Assembly: GCA_903848465.1 (NCBI GenBank)
Contig: CAINGK010000184.1
Span: 1-64,000, forward strand
DNA length: 64,000 nt
Direction of reading: 5' to 3'
Source of the DNA: an uncultured Verrucomicrobiota bacterium
GTDB taxonomy: Bacteria > Verrucomicrobiota > Verrucomicrobiia > Verrucomicrobiales > Verrucomicrobiaceae
In this document: positions 16,658 through 25,418 of the stretch, piece by piece
Layout of the letters: the number at the start of each line of letters is the position of its first letter
Numbering within the stretch: the stretch's first letter is position 1
Position numbers and translations under genes: made by a program
Notes under the pieces: model-generated
Seen by the model: only the letters and a program-made list of their open reading frames with translations
Databases searched by the model: none
What the model was told of the DNA's origin: nothing

Positions 16658-18502
16658 TCAGAGCGCGGAGGTTGACGGGATCATTTCAGGAGTGGCCTGC
16701 GCAAGCACCCACAGGGTGGGGGCCTCGACATGCCGGGGATTGAGCTGCTTCGGATCGGGGCCGATGCGGGGCGTGCCTTCGCGGTCGAGGAACTCCACGG
16801 GAGAGCAGCCAAGCGGGCTGACGGCGAAGTAGCAAACATTGGAGGAGATGGCCTCCGCATTGGCCACGATGGAGGGGCAGGAGCGCACCATGAGATCGCG
16901 CACACGCGCAGAGTTTGCCTTGATGTGATCGAGCCTGACGACGCCATCCTGAATGGCTGGCAGCAGCGGTGCGTCTCCCAGCAGGGATGACCAGGTGTCG
17001 TACTTGCCCACCATCACCGCCAGCGGAGTGGCGACGCGTTGGCGTGAGTCGAGCCCGAGGAGGCTTTTAATGCGGACTTCTGTTTCAGCGAGGATGACGT
17101 CCTGCTGATCGGTGCGGTGCTTCTTGATCTGCGGGTCGGTGACGCCCTTCATCATGGCGCGGAACTCGGTGTTGTGCAGGGGATCAAAGAGGAAGAAAAT
17201 GCCGGAGGCCACGGCGATGTGCTGGGCACCGGGGGAGTCGGCGCTGTTGCGGGTCGGCTCGAAATGCTCGCCCGCATTGTCATAGAAGACCATGGAAAAG
17301 CCACTCTCCGGAATGGCAGGGTGGGAGAGTTTGAAGATGAACGGCTTTGGCAGTCGCACCTTTCTCCCCTGGCGGGGCAGGGTCTCATACAGCGCCCCTT
17401 CGAGGTCGGTCTTGGCCAGAAAGGCATCCTCGGGTGACGAAGATGAAAACAACTGCGTCTTCATCTGCGTCAAGATGACGTTCTCTGAAGGATCGGCATC
17501 GCGAAAGGTGATGCCAAAGTTTTGAAAAAGGGTGGCCTGCAGCAGCTTGATCAGCACGCTGAGGTAGTAGGACTTCCCTGAGGAAGGCGCACCGACGATG
17601 GAAAAGATGTGATGTGGCAGATCGAGAAATCCCGGGGGGAGCTTTCTGCGACAGTGCGGACAGGCGAGGTCTGAGGTAGCGAGGCCCATGGCATCCAGCG
17701 CCTGTCCGCGATCATTGAACCGCGTGGCATGGAAGCGCTGCATGGCTTCATCGCCGAGCATGGGGTCACCACGGAGGCTGTTATGGACGGCGATGTTCAT
17801 CACATCTCCCCGGTCAAATTTGAACCAGCAGATCGGGCAGGTGAACTCGCCGTATTCGCTGTTTAGCTCGATGCCGGTGACGGCGGGCTCCGGCTCAGGT
17901 CCATGGGATTCTGCGGCGGAAGAGCTGTGGCGGTCAAACCAGGCTGTCTTTTCTGCCGGCACGGGCATGGGAGGGGGGATCATGAGGATGTCTTTGGCGT
18001 CCTGCACGTAAAACCCCATCTGCTCCATTCCGTTGGGAATTAAAACAAGCTGCTGGCGGGAGTTGACTGAAAACTGCCCCAGCCAGCTGCGCAAATATTC
18101 GGGGCCGAAGGGGCCATTCCATTCATGCTTTTCACTGCTGTAAACATACCAGGAATTGTCCTTGCGCAGTGCCATCCAGGCGTCCGCTTGGTGGGTGTGT
18201 TTAAAAGCCAGCATGTGCCCCGCCCCTAGCACGGTGTGCTCTTCGCCCGGCATGGACCGGAAAAAAGTAGCCTCCGCTCCATTGATCAGCACCGGGCAGC
18301 TAAATTGCAGTTCCATAGCATCCCCATGTTTCGCGATCTTGCAAAGGATCTGGGGGCAATGCGGAGAGCTCGTCCTAAGATCTGCATTCGGCGACGCTCC
18401 GATCAAAAAGTTAGCACCGTCAACCGCCGCGCGATCTCCATTGGTACAGTTTAAAATGCAAAGAGAGCTCTGATTGCTGCGCATTTTTGCCTGCTGGGTC
18501 AT
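16658..18502 (-). CDS. FHA-like / GYF_2 / zinc-ribbon / TRAFAC-type GTPase
   Basis: 614 residues, no membrane segment, first gene of the operon. Residues 13-105 look FHA-like (FLIGASPNADLRTSS). Residues 118-172 resemble GYF_2 (WYVYSSEKHEWNGPFGPEYL). C222/C225 and C281/C284 (CPIC, CPHC) form a split zinc ribbon. The P-loop is GAPSSGKS (304-311), Walker B is YDNAGE (407-412), FFLFDPLH (436-443) follows, and VGKYD (498-502) fits a guanine-specificity motif of the NKxD type. This combination matches the DO-GTPase-like TRAFAC proteins linked to GAP1. It should be the cytoplasmic switch of the system: GTP binding, possibly gated by phospho-peptide (FHA) and proline-rich (GYF) contacts with the other subunits. 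The exact family name is inference. Confidence 0.8.
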   Translation of the reverse strand: MTQQAKMRSNQSSLCILNCTNGDRAAVDGANFLIGASPNADLRTSSPHCPQILCKIAKHGDAMELQFSCPVLINGAEATFFRSMPGEEHTVLGAGHMLAFKHTHQADAWMALRKDNSWYVYSSEKHEWNGPFGPEYLRSWLGQFSVNSRQQLVLIPNGMEQMGFYVQDAKDILMIPPPMPVPAEKTAWFDRHSSSAAESHGPEPEPAVTGIELNSEYGEFTCPICWFKFDRGDVMNIAVHNSLRGDPMLGDEAMQRFHATRFNDRGQALDAMGLATSDLACPHCRRKLPPGFLDLPHHIFSIVGAPSSGKSYYLSVLIKLLQATLFQNFGITFRDADPSENVILTQMKTQLFSSSSPEDAFLAKTDLEGALYETLPRQGRKVRLPKPFIFKLSHPAIPESGFSMVFYDNAGEHFEPTRNSADSPGAQHIAVASGIFFLFDPLHNTEFRAMMKGVTDPQIKKHRTDQQDVILAETEVRIKSLLGLDSRQRVATPLAVMVGKYDTWSSLLGDAPLLPAIQDGVVRLDHIKANSARVRDLMVRSCPSIVANAEAISSNVCYFAVSPLGCSPVEFLDREGTPRIGPDPKQLNPRHVEAPTLWVLAQATPEMIPSTSAL

Positions 18503-18574
18503 GAGGAAACTGGGATTAAACGATGAATTTCTAAAATGAGCTATTTGTCTGGGGAGCCCTGCGTTTTTTCGCGT

Positions 18575-18603
18575 ATTAGACCACTGACAATCTCATACTG
18601 CAA
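18575..18603 (-). promoter_or_regulatory. Candidate promoter of the GTPase operon
   Basis: On the minus strand TTGCAG (18598-18603) and TCTAAT (18575-18580) stand 17 bases apart, 72 bases ahead of the GTPase start. This is the only sigma-70-like pair I see in the 172-base gap that precedes the operon. It was judged by eye. Confidence 0.35.
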
Positions 18604-18674
18604 TCAGATTCCCAATGAGGCCTACATATATGACTGTATAGATTCTGGTGCCTCCAAAATGCAGCAGGCAAACC

Positions 18675-19547
18675 CTATCTTACAGCCACGGGCTTAAGAT
18701 GCTTATCGAAGAAGGCCAGCATCGGTCCCTCCGTTTTCTCGGATGGCACGCCTTTCAGGCCGTGGCCTGCGCCTTCAAAGCCAATGAGTTCGGCTTCCAC
18801 GGTGGCGGCTTTCAGTTTGTCCACGATCCACGTGGCTTGCTCATAGGCGACATATTCATCGGCGGTGCCATGGAGGTAGAGCGTGGGAGCGGCATTCGGC
18901 GTCACCCAGTACAAAGGGCTGCTGATGATGTGCTCTTTGCGCTTGGTGCTGAGATCGCCACCCAGAAACAGCGGCAGCACTTCCTTGGCATCCACGCTTT
19001 TGTCGTAGCTCTTGGTGAAGTCGCTGGGACCGTAGAAATTGACCACGCAGCTCACGGCGCTGCTTTGATCCAAATTGCCTTCACCTTCAAACTGTGGCAC
19101 TCCGGCGGTGACGCCGAGGAACTGCGCCAGATGCCCGCCCGCAGAGCCGCCCATGGCACCGATGCGTGTGGGGTCCACGTGATACTTGGCGGCGTTCGCA
19201 CGCAGCCAGCGCACCGCTGCTTTGCAGTCGTACACGGCTGCCGGAAATGGATACGCCGGTGCCAACCGGTAAGTGACGGTGATGGCCACATAACCATGCT
19301 GGGCGAGCGTGAGCAGCAGCTTGTCATAGCCCTCACGTTTGCCCGCCCGGAAGCCGCCGCCATGGATGCAGACTACGGCGGGAAAAGGCCCCTGCCCTTC
19401 TTTGGGCTGGGCCAGATTGACCTGCAGATGCTGGTTGTCGGGATTGGCAAATTCGATGTCGCGGGTGAAGGTGACGTCGCTGGGAACCACAAGTTCCGCC
19501 GCGTGGATGGATGAAAGGAGCAGCAGAGAGGCGATGAAAGGGCGCAT
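18675..19547 (-). CDS. Exported BD-FAE-like esterase/lipase (alpha/beta hydrolase)
   Basis: 290 residues from the chosen start (MRPFIASLLLLSSIHAAE), which gives a clean signal peptide. A longer frame running upstream would overlap the divergent gene and lacks a signal peptide at its start. The fold is the hormone-sensitive-lipase/BD-FAE type: oxyanion HGGGF (62-66), nucleophile S135 in GGSAGG, acid in HGTADEYV and histidine in GAGHGL. The family removes acyl or feruloyl groups from plant polysaccharides or small esters. It is likely periplasmic or secreted. The gene is divergent from the cytochrome/DUF1549 gene with 122 bases between starts, and stands alone upstream of the GTPase operon. Confidence 0.85.
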   Translation of the reverse strand: MRPFIASLLLLSSIHAAELVVPSDVTFTRDIEFANPDNQHLQVNLAQPKEGQGPFPAVVCIHGGGFRAGKREGYDKLLLTLAQHGYVAITVTYRLAPAYPFPAAVYDCKAAVRWLRANAAKYHVDPTRIGAMGGSAGGHLAQFLGVTAGVPQFEGEGNLDQSSAVSCVVNFYGPSDFTKSYDKSVDAKEVLPLFLGGDLSTKRKEHIISSPLYWVTPNAAPTLYLHGTADEYVAYEQATWIVDKLKAATVEAELIGFEGAGHGLKGVPSEKTEGPMLAFFDKHLKPVAVR

Positions 19548-19669
19548 GACAGGAACGAAGCCGTGGTGGCGACTCTGGGCAACCTGGATGTTACCGTGCT
19601 GGTCGGGTTGATTTCTGAAACTTTTCTCAAATGGGTGTGTTGTAGCAACCAACCCGCTGCCCATTTCCC

Positions 19670-22192
19670 ATGAAGACTCTGACCTTTTCTTTGCTGCTGC
19701 TCGCTCCGGTAGCCCTGCGGGCCGCTGATGCCGCCGAGACGGCGCATGCAGGCCTGACACCGGATCAACTCCAGTTCTTTGAGAAGAACATTCGGCCGGT
19801 GCTGGTACAGTCCTGCTACAAATGCCACTCCAGTGAATCGGCCAAGGTCAAAGGCGGACTGACGCTCGACACGAAGCAGGCGACTCTGCTGGGCGGGGAG
19901 TCCGGACATCCCGGAGTCACTCCCGGCAACATCGCGCAAAGCAGCGTGTATGAAGCCATGACCTGGAAGAACGAGGACATGCAGATGCCGCCGAAGCAGA
20001 AACTGCCGGACGATGTGATCGCGAACTTCAAGAAGTGGATCGCGATGGGCGCGCCCGACCCGCGTGAAAGCAAGGTGGCGAACCATAGCGGCGGCAAGCG
20101 GGTGATCGACATGGATGCTGGCCGCAAACACTGGGCCTTCCAAAAGCCAGTAAAGCATCAGCCGCCTGCCGTGAAGACCGCCGACTGGGCGAAGACAGAG
20201 ATCGACCAATTTGTGCTGGCAGGCATCGAAGCCAACGGGCTGCACCCCATGCGCGACGCGGACCGGCCCACCTTGATCCGTCGCATGGCGTTTGATCTCA
20301 CCGGGCTGCCACCCACACCGGATGAGGTGAAGGCCTTTGTCGCTGATCAATCGCCCGAAGCCGTGAAGCGTGTGATCGACATGTATCTCGACTCCGCACG
20401 CTATGGCGAACGCTGGGCGCGGCACTGGCTGGATGTGGCGCGGTATGCGGAAAGCAGCGGCAAGGAGGTGAACATCCTCTACCCGCATGCGTGGCGCTAT
20501 CGCGACTACGTGATTGAGTCGTTTAAGAAGGACAAGCCATACGACCAGTTCCTCAAAGAGCAGATCGCAGGAGACCTGCTGAAGTTTGATGGCAAACGCG
20601 ATCAGGCGAACAAGATCGTGGCCACGGGCTTTCTGGCGATCGGTTCCAAAGGGCACAACAATCGCGACCGCCGCCAGTTCGCGATGGATGTGGTCGATGA
20701 GCAGATTGATGCGGTGTCGCAGTCGATGCTGGGCCTGACCCTGGCCTGCGCACGCTGCCATGATCACAAGTTTGATCCAGTGACGCAGCGTGACTATTAC
20801 GCGCTGGCGGGCATCTTCCTGAGCAGTGAGACGCTGTTTGGAACCTATGAGCAGTTGCAGAACAACAACACCGCAGGCTTGATCGAACTGGACCGCACCG
20901 CCGGGCAGATTGCGGCGCTGGCCAAAATCTCGAAGGCGGAAGTGGCTGAACTCAAGGGCGACTACGAGAAGGCGAAAACCGCCGCCACTGAGGCGCAGCG
21001 CGAGATCTTTGCCATGCGCCAGCAGGACCGTGCCAAGGCGGGAGCAGCGAACTTTCTGCGCATTCGTGGCGCGAAGGATCGTGCGGAGGAGGTGAAGGCG
21101 GACGTGGATCTCTTTTATGAAGATGGCACACCGCGCACCCTGGCGATGGGCGTGCTGGACCGCGCCACCCCGGTCAACACCCCGATTCTCATCCGAGGCG
21201 ACATCAAGCAGCCGGGCGATGTGGTGCAGCGCAGCCTGGTGGAAGTTTTGTGTGCCAAAGGCGAGCCACTGAACATCGGCCCAGAGAGCGGCAGCGGCAG
21301 GCTTGACCTCGCCTATTGGATCGCTTCCAAGGACAACCCGCTGACGGCACGCGTCATGGCCAACCGCGTGTGGTTGAAGCTGATGGGCAGCGGCCTCGTG
21401 CCTACCCCGGATAACTTTGGCGCGATGGGCCAGAAGCCGTCCCACCCTGAACTGCTGGACTATCTGGCGGTCACGTTCATGGAGAAAGGCTGGTCGGTGA
21501 AGAAGCTGATCCGTGAGATCATGCTGAGCCGCGCTTATCAAATGGGTTCACACTATGATGCGGCGAACTATGCCGTGGATCCCGACAACAAATATCACTG
21601 GCGCATGAACCAGCGCCGACTGGAGGCGGAGGCGATCCGTGATGCCATGCTCGCTATGGGGGACACGCTGAACCTGTATCCGGTGGACGGGTCTCCCGTA
21701 GCCCGGGCCGGTGAAGGTCGGCAAGGAATGATCGCAGTCTTTCGCGGCGAGCTGACCAGCAAACCCTCCAACTATCGTTCGATCTTCCTGCCAATCATCC
21801 GGGATCAATTACCAGAAATGCTTTCAGTCTTCGATTACCCGGATGCGAGCTTGGTCAACGGTGACCGCGACTCAACCAACGTGCCGTCCCAGAGTCTGTA
21901 CCTGATGAACAATCCGCAGTCGCAAAGTGCAGCGGATGCGTTTGCAGCGCGCATCTCCAAGCATCCGGGGAATTCCGCCGAGCGGCTAAGCTACGCCTAC
22001 GAGTTGGCTTTTGGGCGTGAACCCACGAATCTGGAGAAAGCCGCGATCGGCAACTTCTGGATGCGCTTCCCGCAGATGGTCACCAAGAGCAGTGGTGGCG
22101 GCAAGGATGCACGTGAGAAGGCAGAGTTTGCCGCACTGTCTGCCTTCTGCCAGAGCCTGATCGCGAGTGCCGAATTTCGTTACCTCAATTAA
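19670..22192 (+). CDS. Exported PSCyt1 / DUF1549 / DUF1553 protein
   Basis: 840 residues with a signal peptide (MKTLTFSLLLLAPVALRAAD). A planctomycete-type cytochrome c domain occupies 30-135, with one haem site CYKCH (49-53). DUF1549 follows (about 165-370; LIRRMAFDLTGLPPTPDEV), then a helical spacer, then DUF1553 (about 545-810; NPLTARVMANRVWLKLMG). This architecture is a hallmark of Planctomycetes and Verrucomicrobia and is nearly always followed by a DUF1501 gene, as here 19 bases downstream. The biochemical role is unknown. Haem and export suggest oxidative chemistry outside the cytoplasm, usually proposed to involve glycan-derived substrates. Confidence 0.92.
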   Translation: MKTLTFSLLLLAPVALRAADAAETAHAGLTPDQLQFFEKNIRPVLVQSCYKCHSSESAKVKGGLTLDTKQATLLGGESGHPGVTPGNIAQSSVYEAMTWKNEDMQMPPKQKLPDDVIANFKKWIAMGAPDPRESKVANHSGGKRVIDMDAGRKHWAFQKPVKHQPPAVKTADWAKTEIDQFVLAGIEANGLHPMRDADRPTLIRRMAFDLTGLPPTPDEVKAFVADQSPEAVKRVIDMYLDSARYGERWARHWLDVARYAESSGKEVNILYPHAWRYRDYVIESFKKDKPYDQFLKEQIAGDLLKFDGKRDQANKIVATGFLAIGSKGHNNRDRRQFAMDVVDEQIDAVSQSMLGLTLACARCHDHKFDPVTQRDYYALAGIFLSSETLFGTYEQLQNNNTAGLIELDRTAGQIAALAKISKAEVAELKGDYEKAKTAATEAQREIFAMRQQDRAKAGAANFLRIRGAKDRAEEVKADVDLFYEDGTPRTLAMGVLDRATPVNTPILIRGDIKQPGDVVQRSLVEVLCAKGEPLNIGPESGSGRLDLAYWIASKDNPLTARVMANRVWLKLMGSGLVPTPDNFGAMGQKPSHPELLDYLAVTFMEKGWSVKKLIREIMLSRAYQMGSHYDAANYAVDPDNKYHWRMNQRRLEAEAIRDAMLAMGDTLNLYPVDGSPVARAGEGRQGMIAVFRGELTSKPSNYRSIFLPIIRDQLPEMLSVFDYPDASLVNGDRDSTNVPSQSLYLMNNPQSQSAADAFAARISKHPGNSAERLSYAYELAFGREPTNLEKAAIGNFWMRFPQMVTKSSGGGKDAREKAEFAALSAFCQSLIASAEFRYLN

Positions 22193-22211
22193 AGCCCCCC
22201 ATTCACACGTC

Positions 22212-23642
22212 ATGAATCCCCCCCCCTTCTCCCGGCGCGAGTTTTTAAAGACCGGCTCGAATGGCTTCGGCTACCTGGCTTTTGCCGCCTTGGCGCAGCA
22301 GCAGGCGCTGCGCGCCGAAGCGCAGGCAGCCACTGGGCCGCTGGCACCCAAGGCTCCGCATTTTGCGGCACGCGCCAAGCATGTGATCTTTCTCTGCATG
22401 CAGGGCGCGCCGTCGCATGTGGACACCTTTGACTACAAACCGAAGCTGATTGCCGATTCCGGCAAAGCTGCGCCCTCGGCGGCAGGGCGCTATGGCACGG
22501 CGAAACTGATGGCATCGCCGTGGAAGTTCAGCAGGCAGGGCAAGAGTGGCCTCTATATATCGGAGCTGTTTCCCAATCTGGGCAAGCATGCCGATGAGCT
22601 GTGCATTCTGAATTCGATGTCCACGGACCTGCCTGCGCATCCCCAGGCGTTCTCGCAGTTGCACACGGGCACGACGCAGTTTGTGCGTCCCTCGCTGGGA
22701 TCGTGGGCCTTATACGGCCTGGGCACCCTGAACGAAAACCTGCCCGGCTTTATCACAGTAAATCCACCTGGCAATGCCACCCGCACCTATGGCAGCGCCT
22801 TCCTGCCTGCCATTTATCAAGGCACCAAGATAGGCGGCAACGGCTTCCCCGGTGGCGGTGCTTTCGCACGGCGGTTTGGCGGCGGTGGGGAACAGGCCAC
22901 GGTGGCGAACATCAAAAATGACCGCTACACGACCCAGGAGCAGCGCGCCCAGTTGGATCTGGTGCAGTCGCTCAACAAGTCCCGCATGCAGCAGGACGGC
23001 GGCGTTAGCGCCGAAGTGGAAGGCGTGATCGAAGCGTATGAATTGGCGTTTCGCATGCAGGCCGAGGTGCCGAAGGTGATGGATCTGAGCAAGGAAACAG
23101 CGGCCACAAAGGCGCTGTATGGCATCGACGTGCAGGAGACGGACGCCTTTGGCAGGCAGTGCCTGATGGCGCGCAAATTTGTGGAAGCGGGCGTGCGGTT
23201 CATCGAGATCACGAACGGCAACTGGGACCAGCATTTCAATCTGAAAGCCGCACTGGAACGCAACACCGCAGCAATCGACACCCCCATTGCGGGTCTGCTG
23301 ACCGATCTCAGGCAGCGTGGGCTGCTGAAAGACACGCTGGTGGTCTGGGGCGGGGAATTCGGCCGCACGCCGCACAGCCAGGGCGATGATGGGCGCGATC
23401 ACAACAACAAGGGCTTCTCCATGTGGATGGCTGGCGGCGGGGTGAAGGGCGGCATGAATTATGGTCTGACCGATGACTACGGCTATGAGGCGGTGCAGAA
23501 TAAGATGCACATCCATGACTGGCACGCGACGGTGCTGGCGCTGCTAGGCCTTGATCACGAACGGCTTACCTTCCGTTATGCGGGCCGGGATTTCCGTCTT
23601 ACAGACGTTTATGGCAATGTGGCCAAGGAGGTCATGGCATGA
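22212..23642 (+). CDS. Tat-exported DUF1501 protein
   Basis: 476 residues. The chosen ATG gives a twin-arginine leader (SRREFLKTGSNGFGYLAF); the reading frame extends 45 bases upstream but those bases overlap nothing plausible. The body has the alkaline-phosphatase-like/sulfatase-like DUF1501 pattern: HVIFLCMQGAPSHVDTFD near residue 60, FGRQCLMARKFVEAGVRF, then VVWGGEFGRTPHSQG and GRDHNNKGF near the end. Metal-binding Asp/His residues are likely in these motifs by analogy to the fold. It pairs with the preceding DUF1549/1553 gene (19-base gap), and the two probably act together in the periplasm on an unknown substrate. Confidence 0.92.
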   Translation: MNPPPFSRREFLKTGSNGFGYLAFAALAQQQALRAEAQAATGPLAPKAPHFAARAKHVIFLCMQGAPSHVDTFDYKPKLIADSGKAAPSAAGRYGTAKLMASPWKFSRQGKSGLYISELFPNLGKHADELCILNSMSTDLPAHPQAFSQLHTGTTQFVRPSLGSWALYGLGTLNENLPGFITVNPPGNATRTYGSAFLPAIYQGTKIGGNGFPGGGAFARRFGGGGEQATVANIKNDRYTTQEQRAQLDLVQSLNKSRMQQDGGVSAEVEGVIEAYELAFRMQAEVPKVMDLSKETAATKALYGIDVQETDAFGRQCLMARKFVEAGVRFIEITNGNWDQHFNLKAALERNTAAIDTPIAGLLTDLRQRGLLKDTLVVWGGEFGRTPHSQGDDGRDHNNKGFSMWMAGGGVKGGMNYGLTDDYGYEAVQNKMHIHDWHATVLALLGLDHERLTFRYAGRDFRLTDVYGNVAKEVMA

Positions 23643-23698
23643 GCGATTTGTCCTCCGGTGTGACGCACGCGTTGCATCTGGCGTGATCCGCCCTATCA

Positions 23699-25246
23699 AT
23701 GGCGCTGAAAATGGGTAACAGCGCCACAGCATCCGTCGAGAAGATGTCCTCCAGCCATGCGCTGGATGCTGGTGCCAGCAGTGGTATCGACCCGCAGACG
23801 AGGCTGCGCATTGAGGCCCTTATCGAGAATGAAGTCCCCCAGGAACTGCGCGCCAGTGCCAAGGGGTTACTGCGGGCTGTGGCCTCCAAAGTCGCCGTAC
23901 CGGGGCATTATGACGCCTTCTGCTGCCAGGCTTTTTCCAAGCCAGAGTGGGCTGCGGTTAGCAGTGTGGTGATTGCTGAAATGTTTGAGCAGGACGAGGA
24001 CCAGCTCGCGGAGCTGGCACGCATCCCCGATCTGGTCATTGAGATGGGCAGCGGCCAAGTCAACGTGACGTGCATGGTGGCGTCGCGCTGGGCCGCACGC
24101 GGAGAGACGCATCGCCTTTCCCGGCTTGCGGATGCCATTGTGGCATCCCATGCCTCCAAAAATGCCTGTGCAGTGGACGTCATGCTGGCCCTGGCTGCCA
24201 CCCTGGCCGTGACGCGTTTTTCACGTGCCGAGCAGTTGTATAATGCGGCGTTGCCGCTGGCGAGTGAGGAGCACCAGGAGGTGCTGGCGGATGCGAAGCG
24301 CTGGCTGGCAGCCGGACGTGTGGTGTGCAGTGCGGTGCAGGAGGAACGTGATTTCTGGGACGTGCGGCTGCGCAAACCCAAGGTGGCCTGGACCTGGCGG
24401 AGCAAGGCGGAGCGCGAGGCACTGGATCATTTGGCGGAGTGTTTGACGAAGGACACGGAAGGGGCGGAGTTGTACAAGGCGATATTGCCTGAGTGCTGGT
24501 GGGAGTTGGCGCTGAGGTATCTGCAGCAGCAGGAAAAGCTCGTGCTTGCGACCCAAAAGCAGGAGGCGGCGAAACTGGAAAGCGGAGTGTCGCCGAAAGT
24601 CCAGCCCGAGCCGTTTCCAGCAGCCAGTAAAGCGCCCAGAGACATACTCTTGCATCCGCGAGCGGGTCCGCTCGCACGGTTTTTGCTCCCCTGGTTCTGT
24701 GGCTGCTTGGCGATGTTGCTTACTGTACTGCTGCTGCCACGGGAATTTGTCGTGCGTATTCTTGACACGTTAAAACCCAAGGAAGTGCTCTCGACCCCCG
24801 CAGAAATGGAGGCCTGGCGGAAAGATGCCCTGCAAAAGAAGGCAGTCGAGATGGCGCAGTATGCAACGCAGCAGTCCCTAGCCAAGACCGGCGACTGGCA
24901 GGAGAATGAGCGAGTGATCACCGGACAGAGCAAAGAACTGCCGTTTGAGAGTCCGCAGTACCTGCAACTGCTAGTTTGGCTGCACCTCGACCCGCCGCAG
25001 AACGAGGAAGTCCGCATGCAGGTCTGCGCGCAGTTGCTCAAGCGGGTGAAGTCCGATGCTATTTCCCTGTGGGAGTTGCTGGTCTATCCAGGCTCCACGA
25101 ATGCGGCTGAAATCAAAAAAGCAGCCCGGGAGGCGCTGACCGACCCATCGTTCCAATGGAGCGATGAGGAAAAAAAGCGTCTTGGCACGATCGGGGCTGA
25201 TAAAAAAGGCTATCAAAGTCTTCCGACCACAGTCAAAAAGAAGTAA
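23699..25246 (+). CDS. Single-span membrane protein of unknown function
   Basis: 515 residues; internal Met5 or Met16 are alternative starts. Residues 30-290 are helical with TPR-like character (SRAEQLYNAALPLASEEHQE) and probably cytoplasmic. One membrane segment lies near 328-348 (FLLPWFCGCLAMLLTVLL). The C-terminal 165 residues are helical and Lys/Glu-rich, ending TTVKKK. I recognise no named family. It follows the DUF1501 gene by 56 bases on the same strand and precedes a TPR gene, so it may be part of that transcript. Confidence 0.7.
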   Translation: MALKMGNSATASVEKMSSSHALDAGASSGIDPQTRLRIEALIENEVPQELRASAKGLLRAVASKVAVPGHYDAFCCQAFSKPEWAAVSSVVIAEMFEQDEDQLAELARIPDLVIEMGSGQVNVTCMVASRWAARGETHRLSRLADAIVASHASKNACAVDVMLALAATLAVTRFSRAEQLYNAALPLASEEHQEVLADAKRWLAAGRVVCSAVQEERDFWDVRLRKPKVAWTWRSKAEREALDHLAECLTKDTEGAELYKAILPECWWELALRYLQQQEKLVLATQKQEAAKLESGVSPKVQPEPFPAASKAPRDILLHPRAGPLARFLLPWFCGCLAMLLTVLLLPREFVVRILDTLKPKEVLSTPAEMEAWRKDALQKKAVEMAQYATQQSLAKTGDWQENERVITGQSKELPFESPQYLQLLVWLHLDPPQNEEVRMQVCAQLLKRVKSDAISLWELLVYPGSTNAAEIKKAAREALTDPSFQWSDEEKKRLGTIGADKKGYQSLPTTVKKK

Positions 25247-25311
25247 AGCAACTCTTGGCAGCGAAGAATTGAGTTTCATTTGCAAAAGTCTTCCGCTTTC
25301 TGATTTCGTCT

Positions 25312-25339
25312 GTTATTCTTGGAGTTTATTGAGAATAAC
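25312..25339. promoter_or_regulatory. Inverted repeat ahead of the TPR gene
   Basis: GTTATTCT (25312-25319) and AGAATAAC (25332-25339) are perfect 8-base arms 12 bases apart in an AT-rich gap, 80 bases before the TPR gene. It may be an operator or a weak terminator for the upstream gene. There is no T-run. Confidence 0.35.
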
Positions 25340-25418
25340 CTCGGAAAAGCCGTTTGTTATGGCTTCATCAATTAAAACAATCAGGAGCGTTTTATAAAAT
25401 TACCAGATTTTTCAGAAA

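Noticed and set aside
4279..18502. GTPase operon as a genomic island integrated at the tRNA-Leu gene
   Set aside because: The position fits, but no repeat of the tRNA 3' end is visible near 18500-18700 and no integrase gene is present.
19373..21541. A 722-codon open frame antisense to the DUF1549/1553 gene
   Set aside because: The plus strand carries a haem motif and two named domains. The antisense translation shows no domain, is rich in His and Arg, and overlaps the start of the divergent esterase.
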